NCBI GenBank assembly: GCA_003480425.1
Contig: QUJA01000003.1
Span: 88,485 to 152,484, forward strand
Length of the DNA: 64,000 bases
Direction of reading: 5' to 3'
Origin: Firmicutes bacterium AM31-12AC
Lineage (GTDB): Bacteria > Bacillota > Clostridia > Lachnospirales > Lachnospiraceae
Shown here: positions 35,272 to 44,856 of the stretch, in pieces
How positions within the stretch are numbered: the stretch's first letter is position 1
Layout: the number at the start of each line of letters is the position of its first letter
Notes under the pieces: model-generated
Seen by the model: only the letters and a program-made list of their open reading frames with translations
Told to the model about the DNA's origin: nothing
Database searches by the model: none
Translations under genes and position numbers: made by a program

Positions 35272-35300
35272 AATATAACTCACTTTTATAGTATTGTCAA
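35272..35300 (-). promoter_or_regulatory. Promoter of the rubredoxin operon
   Basis: TTGACA (35295-35300) and TATATT (35272-35277), read on the minus strand, are separated by 17 nt. The start codon lies 54 nt downstream of the -10 box. Confidence 0.8.
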
Positions 35301-35432
35301 CTGCGAATTTTATTATTCTTATATTGCTACTGTAATGCAAAAAGAAAGAGGAAAACGACTCCTGCCGATTTCCTCTATTATAGCATCTATTTCATAAGTA
35401 AACCTACTATTTTATTTCAATTTTTTTGACTC

Positions 35433-36497
35433 TTATGAAGGATCAGAAAAATGAATTAATACTTTCAGTTTACTGCCGCCATATTTACTAAACTCTTCAA
35501 ACGCCCTGTCTGCTTCATCCAATTCATATTCTGATTTCTTCTTCACATCTGTCGAATCCGGATTCATTACAATCTTTTCCAAATCAATTTCTCCACTTTT
35601 TACTAAATCAATCAGTTCTGTAAAATCTGCTTTCAACGCATTTCTTGATCCGAATATATTTAACTCCTTTTTCTGGATTAATGTAAAATTGAAATCCAGA
35701 TTTTTCTTGCCTACTCCAATCAGAACTATACGTCCGCCATAGGCTGCCGCATCAATACAATTCTGGAATGTAGCCGGAAGTCCGACAGCTTCAATACAAA
35801 CATCAAATCCATGATGCTCCCCTGTAATTTCATTTACACGGTTCATAAACTCTTCCTCGCTGTCATTCTTTATCATACCGGCAAGTCCAAATGTTTCATA
35901 TGCATATTGAAGTTTCTCTTCGGCAACATCTACAATGTATACTTCTCCACCTTTTGCTTTTGCGGCAATTGCAGCAAGAACACCGATTGTTCCTGCACCG
36001 ATGACAAGCACTTTATCGCCTTTTTTTACATCTGCTCTTGATACCCCATGATAACTGATACAAAATGGTTCAATCAGTGCAAGCTGTTTTGGATTCAATC
36101 CTTTTCCATCATAAATCCGCTCAATCGGCATTGTGATATACTCGGAAAATGCTCCGTCTCTCTGTGCCCCCATTGTTTCATTGGATTCACAGCAATTTAC
36201 CAGTCCTCTCTCACAAGAGTAACATTTCTGGCAATTGAAATATGGATTGCAGGTTACGATCATTCCCGGCTTTAATCCTCTGTCATTTTCACCGATTTCT
36301 ACAATCTGTGCCGAAAACTCGTGTCCCGGTATTCTCGGGTAGCTTGCATATGCGAAAGTTCCGCGATATGTACCCAAATCACTTCCACAAATTCCACCAT
36401 ATAATAATTTTAATAATGCCTCTCCCTCTTTTACTTTTGGCATTTCATTTTCTGTAACTGCAACCTTTCCCGGTTCAGAAATTATAATTGTTCTCAT
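35433..36497 (-). CDS. Zinc-dependent medium-chain dehydrogenase (sorbitol/polyol DH-like)
   Basis: The 354 residues have the zinc ligands of the alcohol dehydrogenase superfamily: GGICGSDLG (catalytic Cys), PGHEFSAQIVEIG (His-Glu), and a structural zinc set in CNPYFNCQKCYSCERGLVNCC. The NAD site is VLVIGAGTIGVLAA. This matches sorbitol, L-threonine or galactitol-1-phosphate dehydrogenase-like enzymes. It is the third gene of an operon with an amidohydrolase and a second dehydrogenase, 30 nt after the latter, all divergent from an AraC regulator. I infer NAD-linked oxidation of a sugar or polyol intermediate. Confidence 0.85.
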   Translation of the reverse strand: MRTIIISEPGKVAVTENEMPKVKEGEALLKLLYGGICGSDLGTYRGTFAYASYPRIPGHEFSAQIVEIGENDRGLKPGMIVTCNPYFNCQKCYSCERGLVNCCESNETMGAQRDGAFSEYITMPIERIYDGKGLNPKQLALIEPFCISYHGVSRADVKKGDKVLVIGAGTIGVLAAIAAKAKGGEVYIVDVAEEKLQYAYETFGLAGMIKNDSEEEFMNRVNEITGEHHGFDVCIEAVGLPATFQNCIDAAAYGGRIVLIGVGKKNLDFNFTLIQKKELNIFGSRNALKADFTELIDLVKSGEIDLEKIVMNPDSTDVKKKSEYELDEADRAFEEFSKYGGSKLKVLIHFSDPS

Positions 36498-36526
36498 GTT
36501 TTTTTCCTCTCACTACATTCTTTTAT

Positions 36527-37732
36527 TTAACGTTCTCTATCAACATATTTTTCATTCCATATAACTGCGGTTTTCATTGGTGCACCTTTTGCATAAATTT
36601 TATTTTCATATGCATCAATCGGATCCTCTGTAAATTCATCTTTATCTATCAATTCAACGATCTCATCATAGCAGCTGTTTTGAAGTATCTGAATAGCCTC
36701 CTCCATATGATCCTGACGGAAATTTATGGAGCCGAATATCACCTGATTTTTAAATCCGAATGGCATTGTATCGACTGTAATTTTCGGTCCCAATGAGAAA
36801 GAATTATAAATACCATTACAGCCTAGTACACCGTATTGGAATGCAATTTCATGTTCAATCGCTGCTCCGCTGGAACCGATAAATACAGTTGCGGTACCAC
36901 CCAATTTTTCTTTAATTGCATCTGCAAGTTCTTCTTTTGTATCAAATGCACTTCTTACATAAGATGCCCCTGCCTGTTTTAGCGCAAATGCGACTTTTGG
37001 ACTGTTTTCTTCGCTTCTTGCCACGAAAACAATCTTCGCCTCCGGATATTTCTGACGAATCAAATCTCCGATAAACATACCTGTTGTTCCAAGCCCGAAA
37101 ATACATACTCTGTCAAAGGTTTCCTTCTTCGCAATTTTTCTTGCCTCTTCTTCGCTGCATTTATATTGAGCCATTTTCACTCTGAAATTCTGAGCCTCTC
37201 CTATATCTTCCATTCGTTCTCTCTGGAAAATCATACAGGCATATGGGTCACTGAATACCAGCTTCTTACATAGATTAAGAGAGATTTTTCCATCCTTCAC
37301 ATAACCATCCGGGATTTTCAATAGCATGTCGGGATTGTAATAATTTTTATCTGAAAACAAACCATCAGCCTGATCACATCCATATTCAAAATACGTTTCT
37401 TCTTCTGTATATCTGGTTGGATCATAGCTATTTCCGCCACGGATCAACACGATTGCAAAACGCTCTTGTGACGGTACCCATACAACGCCCTCATGACCAT
37501 TGATCAATCTGTTACAGCCTTCCGGAAATTTAGGTTTTAATTTTCCTTCTCGCCCCATATTCATCAATGTGTAATCTGTTCCGCAAAATCCAACCAGAAC
37601 ACTCTCTGCAATCACACCTTCTTTTTCTTCCTCTCCTCTTAATCGTCTTCTTGGGATATTATTAATTTCAACATCTCCATATACCAATGGATTCTCTTTG
37701 CTATTCTGAAAATATGTTCCTTTTACAATCAT
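36527..37732 (-). CDS. Glucose-dehydrogenase-like medium-chain dehydrogenase
   Basis: The protein has 401 residues from the Met of MIVKGTYF, which has AGGAG before it; the frame extends six codons further up. The N-terminal half carries VGFCGTDYTLMN and INGHEGVVWV, the catalytic zinc and His-Glu pattern seen in archaeal-type glucose 1-dehydrogenases. A Rossmann motif GLGTTGMFIG follows at about 235. Unlike most relatives, the structural zinc cysteine loop is missing and the middle has a long insertion. In context (lactonase-like amidohydrolase upstream, polyol-type dehydrogenase downstream) it may oxidise an aldose to its lactone. Its start overlaps the upstream gene's stop region. Confidence 0.75.
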   Translation of the reverse strand: MIVKGTYFQNSKENPLVYGDVEINNIPRRRLRGEEEKEGVIAESVLVGFCGTDYTLMNMGREGKLKPKFPEGCNRLINGHEGVVWVPSQERFAIVLIRGGNSYDPTRYTEEETYFEYGCDQADGLFSDKNYYNPDMLLKIPDGYVKDGKISLNLCKKLVFSDPYACMIFQRERMEDIGEAQNFRVKMAQYKCSEEEARKIAKKETFDRVCIFGLGTTGMFIGDLIRQKYPEAKIVFVARSEENSPKVAFALKQAGASYVRSAFDTKEELADAIKEKLGGTATVFIGSSGAAIEHEIAFQYGVLGCNGIYNSFSLGPKITVDTMPFGFKNQVIFGSINFRQDHMEEAIQILQNSCYDEIVELIDKDEFTEDPIDAYENKIYAKGAPMKTAVIWNEKYVDRER

Positions 37733-37742
37733 CTTATTTCTC

Positions 37743-38621
37743 CTACTCAACCATGTTAATTATTTTTTCCGGAACTTCTAATTCTGGAAAACCATAAAAT
37801 CCTTTTGCATTTTCTCCTAAGATTTTTTTCTTTTCTTCATCCGATAAAGCAGTCGATTTTTCTATAAAATCTTTACTCATCCCATAAGTTATGGCGGTCA
37901 TTGTACGCGGGTAATCACTTCCCCACATCAATTTTTCAACTCCGCAAATTTCTATCGCCTTGCGTATCGCCTTGACAGCAGATGGATATGGATAAAATTC
38001 TTTGTGAAATAACCATGTAATTCCGCCACTTTCAATATAAACATTTTTATGCTTTGCCAATGCAATCTGCTTCTCCCAGCCTTCTACCGTGACCATTCCA
38101 AAATGTCCGATAGCAATCCGCAGATTCGGATGCATCTCAATCAATTTTTCCATATCACCTACTTGAAGCTCTCCATCCGCCATATCGATTGAAATAAATT
38201 TATTCAGCTTGTCTGCTTTTTCAAAAATATCTTTATGATGTAACAAGTTTTGATCTTTTAATCTGCCCGCACAAATTTTAATCCCATCAAACTGTTCTAT
38301 CCATTTATCGTCTATTTCTTTTTCTTCATACAGACAACAAATTTTTATTCTTTCCGGATATTTCTTTCTACATTCTAATAAATATGCATCCTGATTACCA
38401 TCGATATACTCTTGCGTCACCACGCATCCACTGACTCTCGCATAATCCATATTTGCAATCAGCATTTCTACTGTATTGCTTCCGTCCAGCATATAGGGTG
38501 GCATCATTTGACGTATCGCACCGCCAAAATCACTTTTTCCTCCGCTTAATGCAAAGACTGGTTTTCCATTTACACATCCCGATTGTTTTTTCCAGAGATG
38601 TAAATGTGCATCAATAATCAT
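37743..38621 (-). CDS. Amidohydrolase-2 family metal-dependent hydrolase (fuconolactonase-like)
   Basis: From the chosen start (ATG at 38621, with AGGAGG 6 nt upstream) the protein has 292 residues. A longer frame upstream runs through the promoter region and is rejected. It begins with the HxH metal site in IIDAHLHLW and continues with IGHFGM (a further His) and LMWGSDYPRT near the end (Asp/metal and WGSD motif). This is the amidohydrolase-2 TIM barrel that includes L-fucono- and rhamnono-lactonases and decarboxylases. With two sugar-type dehydrogenases behind it, lactone hydrolysis is the best inferred role. It is the first gene of the operon. Confidence 0.8.
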   Translation of the reverse strand: MIIDAHLHLWKKQSGCVNGKPVFALSGGKSDFGGAIRQMMPPYMLDGSNTVEMLIANMDYARVSGCVVTQEYIDGNQDAYLLECRKKYPERIKICCLYEEKEIDDKWIEQFDGIKICAGRLKDQNLLHHKDIFEKADKLNKFISIDMADGELQVGDMEKLIEMHPNLRIAIGHFGMVTVEGWEKQIALAKHKNVYIESGGITWLFHKEFYPYPSAVKAIRKAIEICGVEKLMWGSDYPRTMTAITYGMSKDFIEKSTALSDEEKKKILGENAKGFYGFPELEVPEKIINMVE

Positions 38622-38663
38622 CGTCATCCTCCTTTTTGTTTTTTCTATCTTGTTCTTGATTTC

Positions 38664-38690
38664 ATTATAAAATCTATAGTACGATAATAA
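38664..38690 (-). promoter_or_regulatory. Promoter region of the sugar-oxidation operon
   Basis: A TATAAT box, read on the minus strand, lies at 38664-38669, 43 nt before the start codon. No good -35 box stands at 17 nt, which is usual for promoters that need an activator; the divergent AraC-type gene begins about 90 nt away. Confidence 0.5.
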
Positions 38691-38759
38691 TATTGGAACA
38701 GCAGACAAAATAGATATATTCATGTCCGATTAGCGTACTTTCAAAAAGGAGTCTACAGT

Positions 38760-39620
38760 ATGAAAAATGATAACTTATATATTACATTTTCGATAGGTGA
38801 TTATCAGATCAATATATTGAAATTTACATATGAATGCCAGACGTGGAATACACCTTCACATGCACATAGCTCGAACAGCTATGAGATTCATTATATTCCA
38901 AAAGGTAAGGGAACATTGATCAGCAATCAATGCTCCTATGAATTATATCCAAATATACTCTATACAACCGGTCCTCATATCGAGCATCAACAATATTCCG
39001 ACTCAGATGATCCGACATATGAGTATTGTATTTATTTAAGAATTGAAAAAGCACACGACACAAAAAAGAACTCTTCCGAAAACGCTATTATAGAACCATT
39101 TTTACATTATCCGTTCTGGTACGGAAAGGACTGTGCTAAGTTGCAAGCTACCCTCGAAGCAATTTATCAGGAGTTTTCTGCTCCCGGCTCCGCCGCCACT
39201 ATCATGTTGCGTGCTCTTTTTATGCAGTTCCTGGTTAAAATACTGCGAAACTACGAACCGGCTTCAAATGCTGCTATCACATATATTCCGATTCCTTTGG
39301 TGAAAGCTTATATCCTCATTGAAGATAGCTTTTTACTGGAATACGATACAATTACATTAAATGAATTATCACGCCGTTTAGGATTAAGCACCAGACAGAC
39401 CAGTCGGATTCTCTTTAATCGATATGGACAAAACTTTCTCCAAAAAAGGACAGAAGCCAGAATGGCTGCAGCTGTTACATTTTTAAAGGAAGGTAAGCTT
39501 TCAATTTCTGAAATATCCGACCGGTTGGGCTATTCTTATCCGAACCATTTTCATACCGCTTTTAAAAATTATTATAAAATGACAGTTTCTGAGTATAAAC
39601 AAAACATTTTACAAATTTAA
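38760..39620 (+). CDS. AraC-family transcriptional regulator
   Basis: The 286 residues have a cupin-like ligand domain (about 1-150; PSHAHSSNSYEIHYIPKGKG with the histidines of the fold) and two helix-turn-helix motifs at the C-terminus (about 195-285; TLNELSRRLGLSTRQTSRIL and ISEISDRLGYSYPNHFHTAF). AAGGAG precedes the ATG. It is divergent from the amidohydrolase-dehydrogenase operon across a 138-nt gap and is the probable activator of it. The inducer is likely the sugar or its lactone. Confidence 0.9.
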   Translation: MKNDNLYITFSIGDYQINILKFTYECQTWNTPSHAHSSNSYEIHYIPKGKGTLISNQCSYELYPNILYTTGPHIEHQQYSDSDDPTYEYCIYLRIEKAHDTKKNSSENAIIEPFLHYPFWYGKDCAKLQATLEAIYQEFSAPGSAATIMLRALFMQFLVKILRNYEPASNAAITYIPIPLVKAYILIEDSFLLEYDTITLNELSRRLGLSTRQTSRILFNRYGQNFLQKRTEARMAAAVTFLKEGKLSISEISDRLGYSYPNHFHTAFKNYYKMTVSEYKQNILQI

Positions 39621-39662
39621 ACAGGGAGATGATTCGAGTACCCCGAATCATCTCCCTGTTAT
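39621..39662. terminator. Bidirectional terminator between convergent genes
   Basis: AACAGGGAGATGATTCG pairs perfectly with CGAATCATCTCCCTGTT around a 6-nt loop, flanked by A- and T-rich sequence. It lies between the stops of the AraC gene and the symporter gene. Confidence 0.92.
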
Positions 39663-40958
39663 TTATTCTGTCTCATAAAATACTTTTTTATCTAACGCTT
39701 TATTCTGATGTGCAACAATTGTTGTACATACTGCATCACCAGTGATATTAACAGCTGTTCTTGTCATATCCAGAATACGGTCGATACCCATGATCAGACC
39801 AATTGCCTCTACCGGAAGTCCGACAGAATTAAATACCATTGTCAGTGTAACCAGACCAACGCTTGGTACTCCGGCTGTTCCGACAGATGCAAGTGTTGCT
39901 GTTCCGATTACTGTAATATAATCTGTCATGCTCAAATGGATTCCAAATGCCTGTGCTGCAAACACAACTGCAACTCCCTGCATGATGGATGTACCATCCA
40001 TATTGATGGTTGCTCCAAGCGGAATCGTAAATGAAGAAATCTTCTTAGAAACTCCGACCTTCTTAGAAAGTGTATCGATAGAAAGTGGAATGGTTGCATT
40101 TGATGTCGCTGTAGAGAATGCAAATGCCATAACCGGGAAGAATTTCTTGATAAAACGGATTGGGTTCAATCCTGTAAAAATCTTCAAAAGGATCTGATAT
40201 ATTCCAAGGCACTGAATTGCAAGTGCTAAAAGTACTGCGATCATATATTTTGCAAGTGGAATAAATGCACTAAATCCAATATTTGCAAATGTTCTGCTAA
40301 TCAGACAGAATACACCGATTGGTGCCAGACTCATGATCATCATTGTCATTTCCATCATGATATCATTAAACTGACTGAAGAAGTTTGCAACTGTCTCTGC
40401 ACGTTCTCCCATTTTTGCAAGAATAACACCAATGATCAGCGCAAAAACGATAACCTGAAGCATTGTTCCGCTTGCCAGTGAATTGATCGGATTATCCGGA
40501 ATAATATTTAAAATTGTATCCGTCAGTGAAGTTGCTTCCATTGTCTCGACAGTCGAAGCGCTTGTCTGGATTGCACTCATGTCAAGCCCGATACCAGGAT
40601 TAATCAAATTACCAATTGACAATGCTACTGTTACAGCAAGTGCTGTTGTAGCAAGATAAAAAATCAAAGTTCTGACACCGACTGTTCCAAGCTTCTTTGT
40701 GTCTCCGATGGCCATACTTCCACACACAAGAGAACAAAATACAAGTGGTACAACAAGCATTTTCATCAGACGGATAAATCCCTGCCCGACTACATAAAGC
40801 ACACCTTCTACAATAATATCATGTTTAATCTTGCTGTCAGGAATCAGATAACAAAGTACAATTCCAAAAATAGCACCTAAAAGCAAAGCTATGAAGATCT
40901 TCGTCGTCAGTCCGATCTTTTTCTCTTTCTTTTTTTCTTTCACATTCTTGTTTTTCAT
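39663..40958 (-). CDS. Dicarboxylate/amino acid:cation symporter
   Basis: The protein has 431 residues from ATG 40958, which has GGAG upstream; the frame is seven codons longer. It shows the GltPh fold: VEGVLYVVGQGFIRLMKMLVVPLVF, the serine-rich FAFSTATSNATIPLS hairpin, the NMDGTS substrate/cation motif and the second hairpin GVPSVGLVTLTMVF, then DRILDMTRTAVNITGD. Asp394-type and Arg-type residues of the last helix are present (DMTRT), as in carriers of glutamate, aspartate or C4-dicarboxylates with sodium or protons. Its start overlaps the end of the RmlD-like gene, so both are probably on one transcript, though no functional link is apparent. Confidence 0.93.
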   Translation of the reverse strand: MKNKNVKEKKKEKKIGLTTKIFIALLLGAIFGIVLCYLIPDSKIKHDIIVEGVLYVVGQGFIRLMKMLVVPLVFCSLVCGSMAIGDTKKLGTVGVRTLIFYLATTALAVTVALSIGNLINPGIGLDMSAIQTSASTVETMEATSLTDTILNIIPDNPINSLASGTMLQVIVFALIIGVILAKMGERAETVANFFSQFNDIMMEMTMMIMSLAPIGVFCLISRTFANIGFSAFIPLAKYMIAVLLALAIQCLGIYQILLKIFTGLNPIRFIKKFFPVMAFAFSTATSNATIPLSIDTLSKKVGVSKKISSFTIPLGATINMDGTSIMQGVAVVFAAQAFGIHLSMTDYITVIGTATLASVGTAGVPSVGLVTLTMVFNSVGLPVEAIGLIMGIDRILDMTRTAVNITGDAVCTTIVAHQNKALDKKVFYETE

Positions 40959-40959
40959 C

Positions 40960-41811
40960 CTATTTCTCCGTTCTTTCATTCATATATTCTTCTAATGACT
41001 CTTTCCAATCTGGCATATCATACATATCGATAATACGAAGAATAAAATTATCCAATACCGCATATGGTGGTCTTACCGCTGAAAGATCCGACTGTTCTGT
41101 CGGAACCGCCTTTAATTCAATTTCCTTTCCTGACAACCTAAGGATTTCCTGTGCAAATTCATATCGGTTGCAGACTCCGCTACAAGTTACATGGTAAGTA
41201 CCATATTCATTTGTATTAATTAAATACAGTATCATTCTTGCAAGATCTTTTGCACTTGTCGGCGAACCAAACTGGTCTGCTGCTACAGAAAGGGCATTTC
41301 CCTTTTCTGCCGCTTCCAATACCTGATTCACGAAATTCTGTCCTACTTTTCCGTAAACCCAGTTGCTACGGATAACAAAATGTTTGTGTGTAAATTCCTT
41401 TACATAGTTTTCTCCTGCTCTTTTAGAGGATCCATAAACAGTCAACGGATTTGTATCATCAAATTCTGTATATGGCTTCTTACTCTTTCCGTCAAATACA
41501 TCATCTGTCGAAAGCTGAACAATCTTCGCACCATTTTTTCTTGCAACAATACTTAAATTTCTCGCTCCAAGTGCATTCACCCGATAAGCAAGCTCCGGTT
41601 CTTCTTCACACAACTGTGTATCTGTAACACCGGTACAGTTGATAATCACATCCGGACGGTTTACAATACCAAAATTGAGCACTTCTTCTGTATCTGTAAT
41701 GTCCAGTTCGTCTTTATCTGTATTCAATACTTCAATCTCTAATGGGTCGAGGACCTCATTCAACGCATGTCCGATCTGTCCGTTCGATCCTGCTATCCAT
41801 ACTTTAATCAT
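40960..41811 (-). CDS. dTDP-4-dehydrorhamnose reductase-like SDR (RmlD family)
   Basis: The 283 residues have the NAD(P) motif GSNGQIGHAL, DVIINCTGVTDTQLCEEEPELA, STDDVFDG and the catalytic pair in VYGSSKRAGE. This is the RmlD/RfbD extended short-chain dehydrogenase that completes dTDP-L-rhamnose. The other rml genes are absent from the window, so it may belong to a scattered pathway or act on another nucleotide sugar. AGGAGG lies close to the ATG. It is followed without a gap by the symporter gene. Confidence 0.85.
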   Translation of the reverse strand: MIKVWIAGSNGQIGHALNEVLDPLEIEVLNTDKDELDITDTEEVLNFGIVNRPDVIINCTGVTDTQLCEEEPELAYRVNALGARNLSIVARKNGAKIVQLSTDDVFDGKSKKPYTEFDDTNPLTVYGSSKRAGENYVKEFTHKHFVIRSNWVYGKVGQNFVNQVLEAAEKGNALSVAADQFGSPTSAKDLARMILYLINTNEYGTYHVTCSGVCNRYEFAQEILRLSGKEIELKAVPTEQSDLSAVRPPYAVLDNFILRIIDMYDMPDWKESLEEYMNERTEK

Positions 41812-41891
41812 CTCTCATCCTCCTTAAATTTAGAAATTCCATTTCTTATTTTATCATATCAATTTTCTTAAGAAAACCCTAAAACTACCTG

Positions 41892-44852
41892 TCAATTCAT
41901 TTTATTTTTTCCAAAATATTCCTGCAATGTATGGAGCAGCTCATCCACAACAATTGGTTTTGATAAAAAACCATCCATTCCTGATTCCAATGCATTTTTC
42001 CGATCTTCATCAAATGCATTTGCTGTCATAGCAAGAATTGGTATGCCTGCCAGCTTTGGTTCGTTAAGTTTTCGGATACGTTTCGTTGCCTCATATCCGT
42101 TCATTATCGGCATCTGCACATCCATCAATACCAAATCATAATCTCCCGGTGTTGAGATTTTGATTTTCTCTACGGCTTCAACTCCATTTCCTGCTGTATC
42201 CACTTGAATTCCATACTCATTAAGAATTGTCATCGCAATTTCACTATTTAATTCATTATCTTCCACAAGTAATACTCTCTTGCCTTTGAAGGCCTTATCT
42301 GCAACAGGGAAAATTTCATTCTCCTCGGCCTGTTTCTGTCCAATCGCAGTCATTAAAGTATTACGTAAATCTGACATAAACATAGGCTTCGAACAAAACG
42401 CTGTTACTCCCGCTGCCTTTGCTTCTACTTCAATATCAGACCAATCATAAGCAGTTAGAATAATGATCGGTGTGTCATCACCAAGACTGCGAATCTGACG
42501 AGTCACTTCTATACCATTCATATCCGGCAAACGCCAGTCGATGATATATGCATGGAAAGCATCCCCAAGTTCTATTGATTGTTGTGCACGAAGAACAGCC
42601 TCTTTACCGGAAAGTGTCCATTCTGAACGCATTCCTACTTTCACCAGCATCTTAGTCACACTGTCACAAGTATTAAAATCATCATCTACAACCAACGCTT
42701 TGAGACCTTCCAGTTCTGCAATCTTTTCTACGTGATGCTGCTCAGACTGAATACCAAGCTCTATTCGAACAATAAATTCTGTACCTTTTCCTTGCTCTGT
42801 CCTAACTTCGATCGTACCACCCATCATATTCACAATATTTTTTGTAATAGCCATGCCAAGCCCCGTGCCCTGCGTCTTGCTGACTGTAGACGTCCGTTCA
42901 CGTTCAAATGGGTCAAAAATTTTCTGTGCAAACTCCTGACTCATACCGATTCCTGTATCCTTTACCCGGATTTCATAGCATCCACTTCCTTTTTTTGTAC
43001 ACGGAAGCTGTCTAAGTCGGACAGAAACCGTTCCACCTGCCGGAGTAAATTTAATTGCATTCGACAAAAGATTTAGCAGCACCTGACTAAGTCGTGTCTT
43101 ATCACAATAAACATCCTCATCGGTAATGTCCATGACATCCATATAAAGTTCCAATTGCTTTGCATGAATCTGTCCGCTTACAATAGTCTTCAGATCATGC
43201 AGAACCTCCGGAAGACTAACCTCCGTCTCTTCTAAATGGATCTTACCACTTTCAATACGACTCATATCTAATACATCGTTGATAAGTGAAAGTAAATGTT
43301 TACTTGAAGAAAGAATTTTACTCAAATAATCTCTGACTTTCTCCTGATTATTGATATTACTTACAGCCAATGTTGCAAAACCTATAATCGCATTCATCGG
43401 TGTTCGAATATCATGAGACATATTGGAAAGGAACATACTCTTTGCCTTATTAGCTGTTTCAGCAGCATGTACAGCTTCAGAAAGTGCATGATTCATTTGT
43501 TTATCAGCAGTTCTGTCTGACATAACTAAAATGTATTTTTTCTTTTTCTCTACCTCACTGCCCATGGCAACAATATGAAACCAGCGATGTTCTTTTGTTT
43601 TCTGATGGACATACTCAAATTCACACTCGCGCTGTTCTCTGACCATCAATCCTTCCAGAAAATTTTTGTTACGATTTGCAGAGTTCTTTGGATGTAGGTT
43701 TCCAAGAACATGAATATCCTGCCTGATCTGTTCTACCGTGATACCTAGTAGTTTCTCAACATTTGGACTGACATAATCCACTTTTGATGTCTTTGCATCC
43801 AACATTAGAAAGACATCATCCACATTCATTGACAGCTTCTGGAATAATTCGTCTCGATATAAAATTTCAGTATTCTTTTTCTTCAGACTTACTTTATTTT
43901 TTCGAAGAATAACTACAATAATATATCCTGCAATACTAAGTACTACAATACCGACAAGTATCATCGTAGTAAACTGTAATATATTCATACTTGCGTTAAC
44001 TACATTAACCGGTACCATCCCAAGTACTGACCAATCCTGGATCTCTGATTTTTCATAGATCAGATAATATTTTGTTCCGTCCAGTTTTATAAGCGTAGAG
44101 CCACTTTGTCCCTGTTCTAATTTCTTTGAAAGTGCAAGAATCTCTTTTTCAGACAAATTCGAACGTTCTCCCAAAACACCAAAGAAATTATAGACTGATT
44201 CCAGTTCCTCCGAAGAATGATCGATCACGACACGGCCATCGGAATGGATAACATAATTGCTCGCCTGTCCATGAAACGAAGAAATGTCCAGTATTTTTAC
44301 AATATCTGAATTTTCGTAAGCAATCGCTATCGCATCATATTCGAATCCCTCATAGTATCCGCGAGGTACAGGGCTGGCAAAAACCAGCAATTGTGATTTT
44401 CCCGGAAGTACCGCATTCATTATGATATCATTTCCTTGAATAATCTCATCTGCAATTGTCCCTTGCAAACCAAGATAACCTGTCTCTCCTGTTACTGTCT
44501 TGTAATTACCATCGATAGACAGAAAATAGAAATCTGAAAACTCTGTTTCGTCCTGTGCTCTATTTATATAATCCACAATTTCACTTTCACTTGAAATGTT
44601 TTGTAAGTATTCACTCAACATATGAAGATAGGTCAAATTCTTATTTGACATCTCCGTTAATGCATTATTTGACTGATGTAAAATCTCTGTCAAATGAGAA
44701 ACGCTTTCTTGATAAACAACCTTTGAAACAAATCTATAATATTGAATACCTGCCAAAATGATACAGCTAAGTAAAACAATAATAGCTACTATTTCTGAAC
44801 GTTTCCTTATAAAATTTTTTCTCTTTCTCGTGTTATGATTTTTAGCATTCAT
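41892..44852 (-). CDS. Hybrid sensor histidine kinase with PAS and two receiver domains
   Basis: The protein has 986 residues. Two membrane helices (about 20-40 and 300-322) flank a Cache-type extracellular sensor. Then come a PAS domain (about 335-455), HisKA with MSHDIRTPMNAI (about 470-540), HATPase with NAIKFT, DTGIGM and GTGLGM boxes, a first receiver (Asp in YIIDWRLPDMNG) and a second receiver (Asp in LVLMDVQMP). Both receivers look competent. The gene begins 4 nt after the stop of the solute-binding lipoprotein gene, so the two form a ligand-sensing pair. No separate DNA-binding output gene is adjacent; output may be by phosphotransfer to a distant regulator. Confidence 0.9.
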   Translation of the reverse strand: MNAKNHNTRKRKNFIRKRSEIVAIIVLLSCIILAGIQYYRFVSKVVYQESVSHLTEILHQSNNALTEMSNKNLTYLHMLSEYLQNISSESEIVDYINRAQDETEFSDFYFLSIDGNYKTVTGETGYLGLQGTIADEIIQGNDIIMNAVLPGKSQLLVFASPVPRGYYEGFEYDAIAIAYENSDIVKILDISSFHGQASNYVIHSDGRVVIDHSSEELESVYNFFGVLGERSNLSEKEILALSKKLEQGQSGSTLIKLDGTKYYLIYEKSEIQDWSVLGMVPVNVVNASMNILQFTTMILVGIVVLSIAGYIIVVILRKNKVSLKKKNTEILYRDELFQKLSMNVDDVFLMLDAKTSKVDYVSPNVEKLLGITVEQIRQDIHVLGNLHPKNSANRNKNFLEGLMVREQRECEFEYVHQKTKEHRWFHIVAMGSEVEKKKKYILVMSDRTADKQMNHALSEAVHAAETANKAKSMFLSNMSHDIRTPMNAIIGFATLAVSNINNQEKVRDYLSKILSSSKHLLSLINDVLDMSRIESGKIHLEETEVSLPEVLHDLKTIVSGQIHAKQLELYMDVMDITDEDVYCDKTRLSQVLLNLLSNAIKFTPAGGTVSVRLRQLPCTKKGSGCYEIRVKDTGIGMSQEFAQKIFDPFERERTSTVSKTQGTGLGMAITKNIVNMMGGTIEVRTEQGKGTEFIVRIELGIQSEQHHVEKIAELEGLKALVVDDDFNTCDSVTKMLVKVGMRSEWTLSGKEAVLRAQQSIELGDAFHAYIIDWRLPDMNGIEVTRQIRSLGDDTPIIILTAYDWSDIEVEAKAAGVTAFCSKPMFMSDLRNTLMTAIGQKQAEENEIFPVADKAFKGKRVLLVEDNELNSEIAMTILNEYGIQVDTAGNGVEAVEKIKISTPGDYDLVLMDVQMPIMNGYEATKRIRKLNEPKLAGIPILAMTANAFDEDRKNALESGMDGFLSKPIVVDELLHTLQEYFGKNKMN

Positions 44853-44856
44853 TTTC

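Noticed and set aside
38622..38723. N-terminal extension of the amidohydrolase
   Set aside because: The extra 34 codons run through the TATAAT promoter box, and the inner ATG has a perfect AGGAGG at the right distance.
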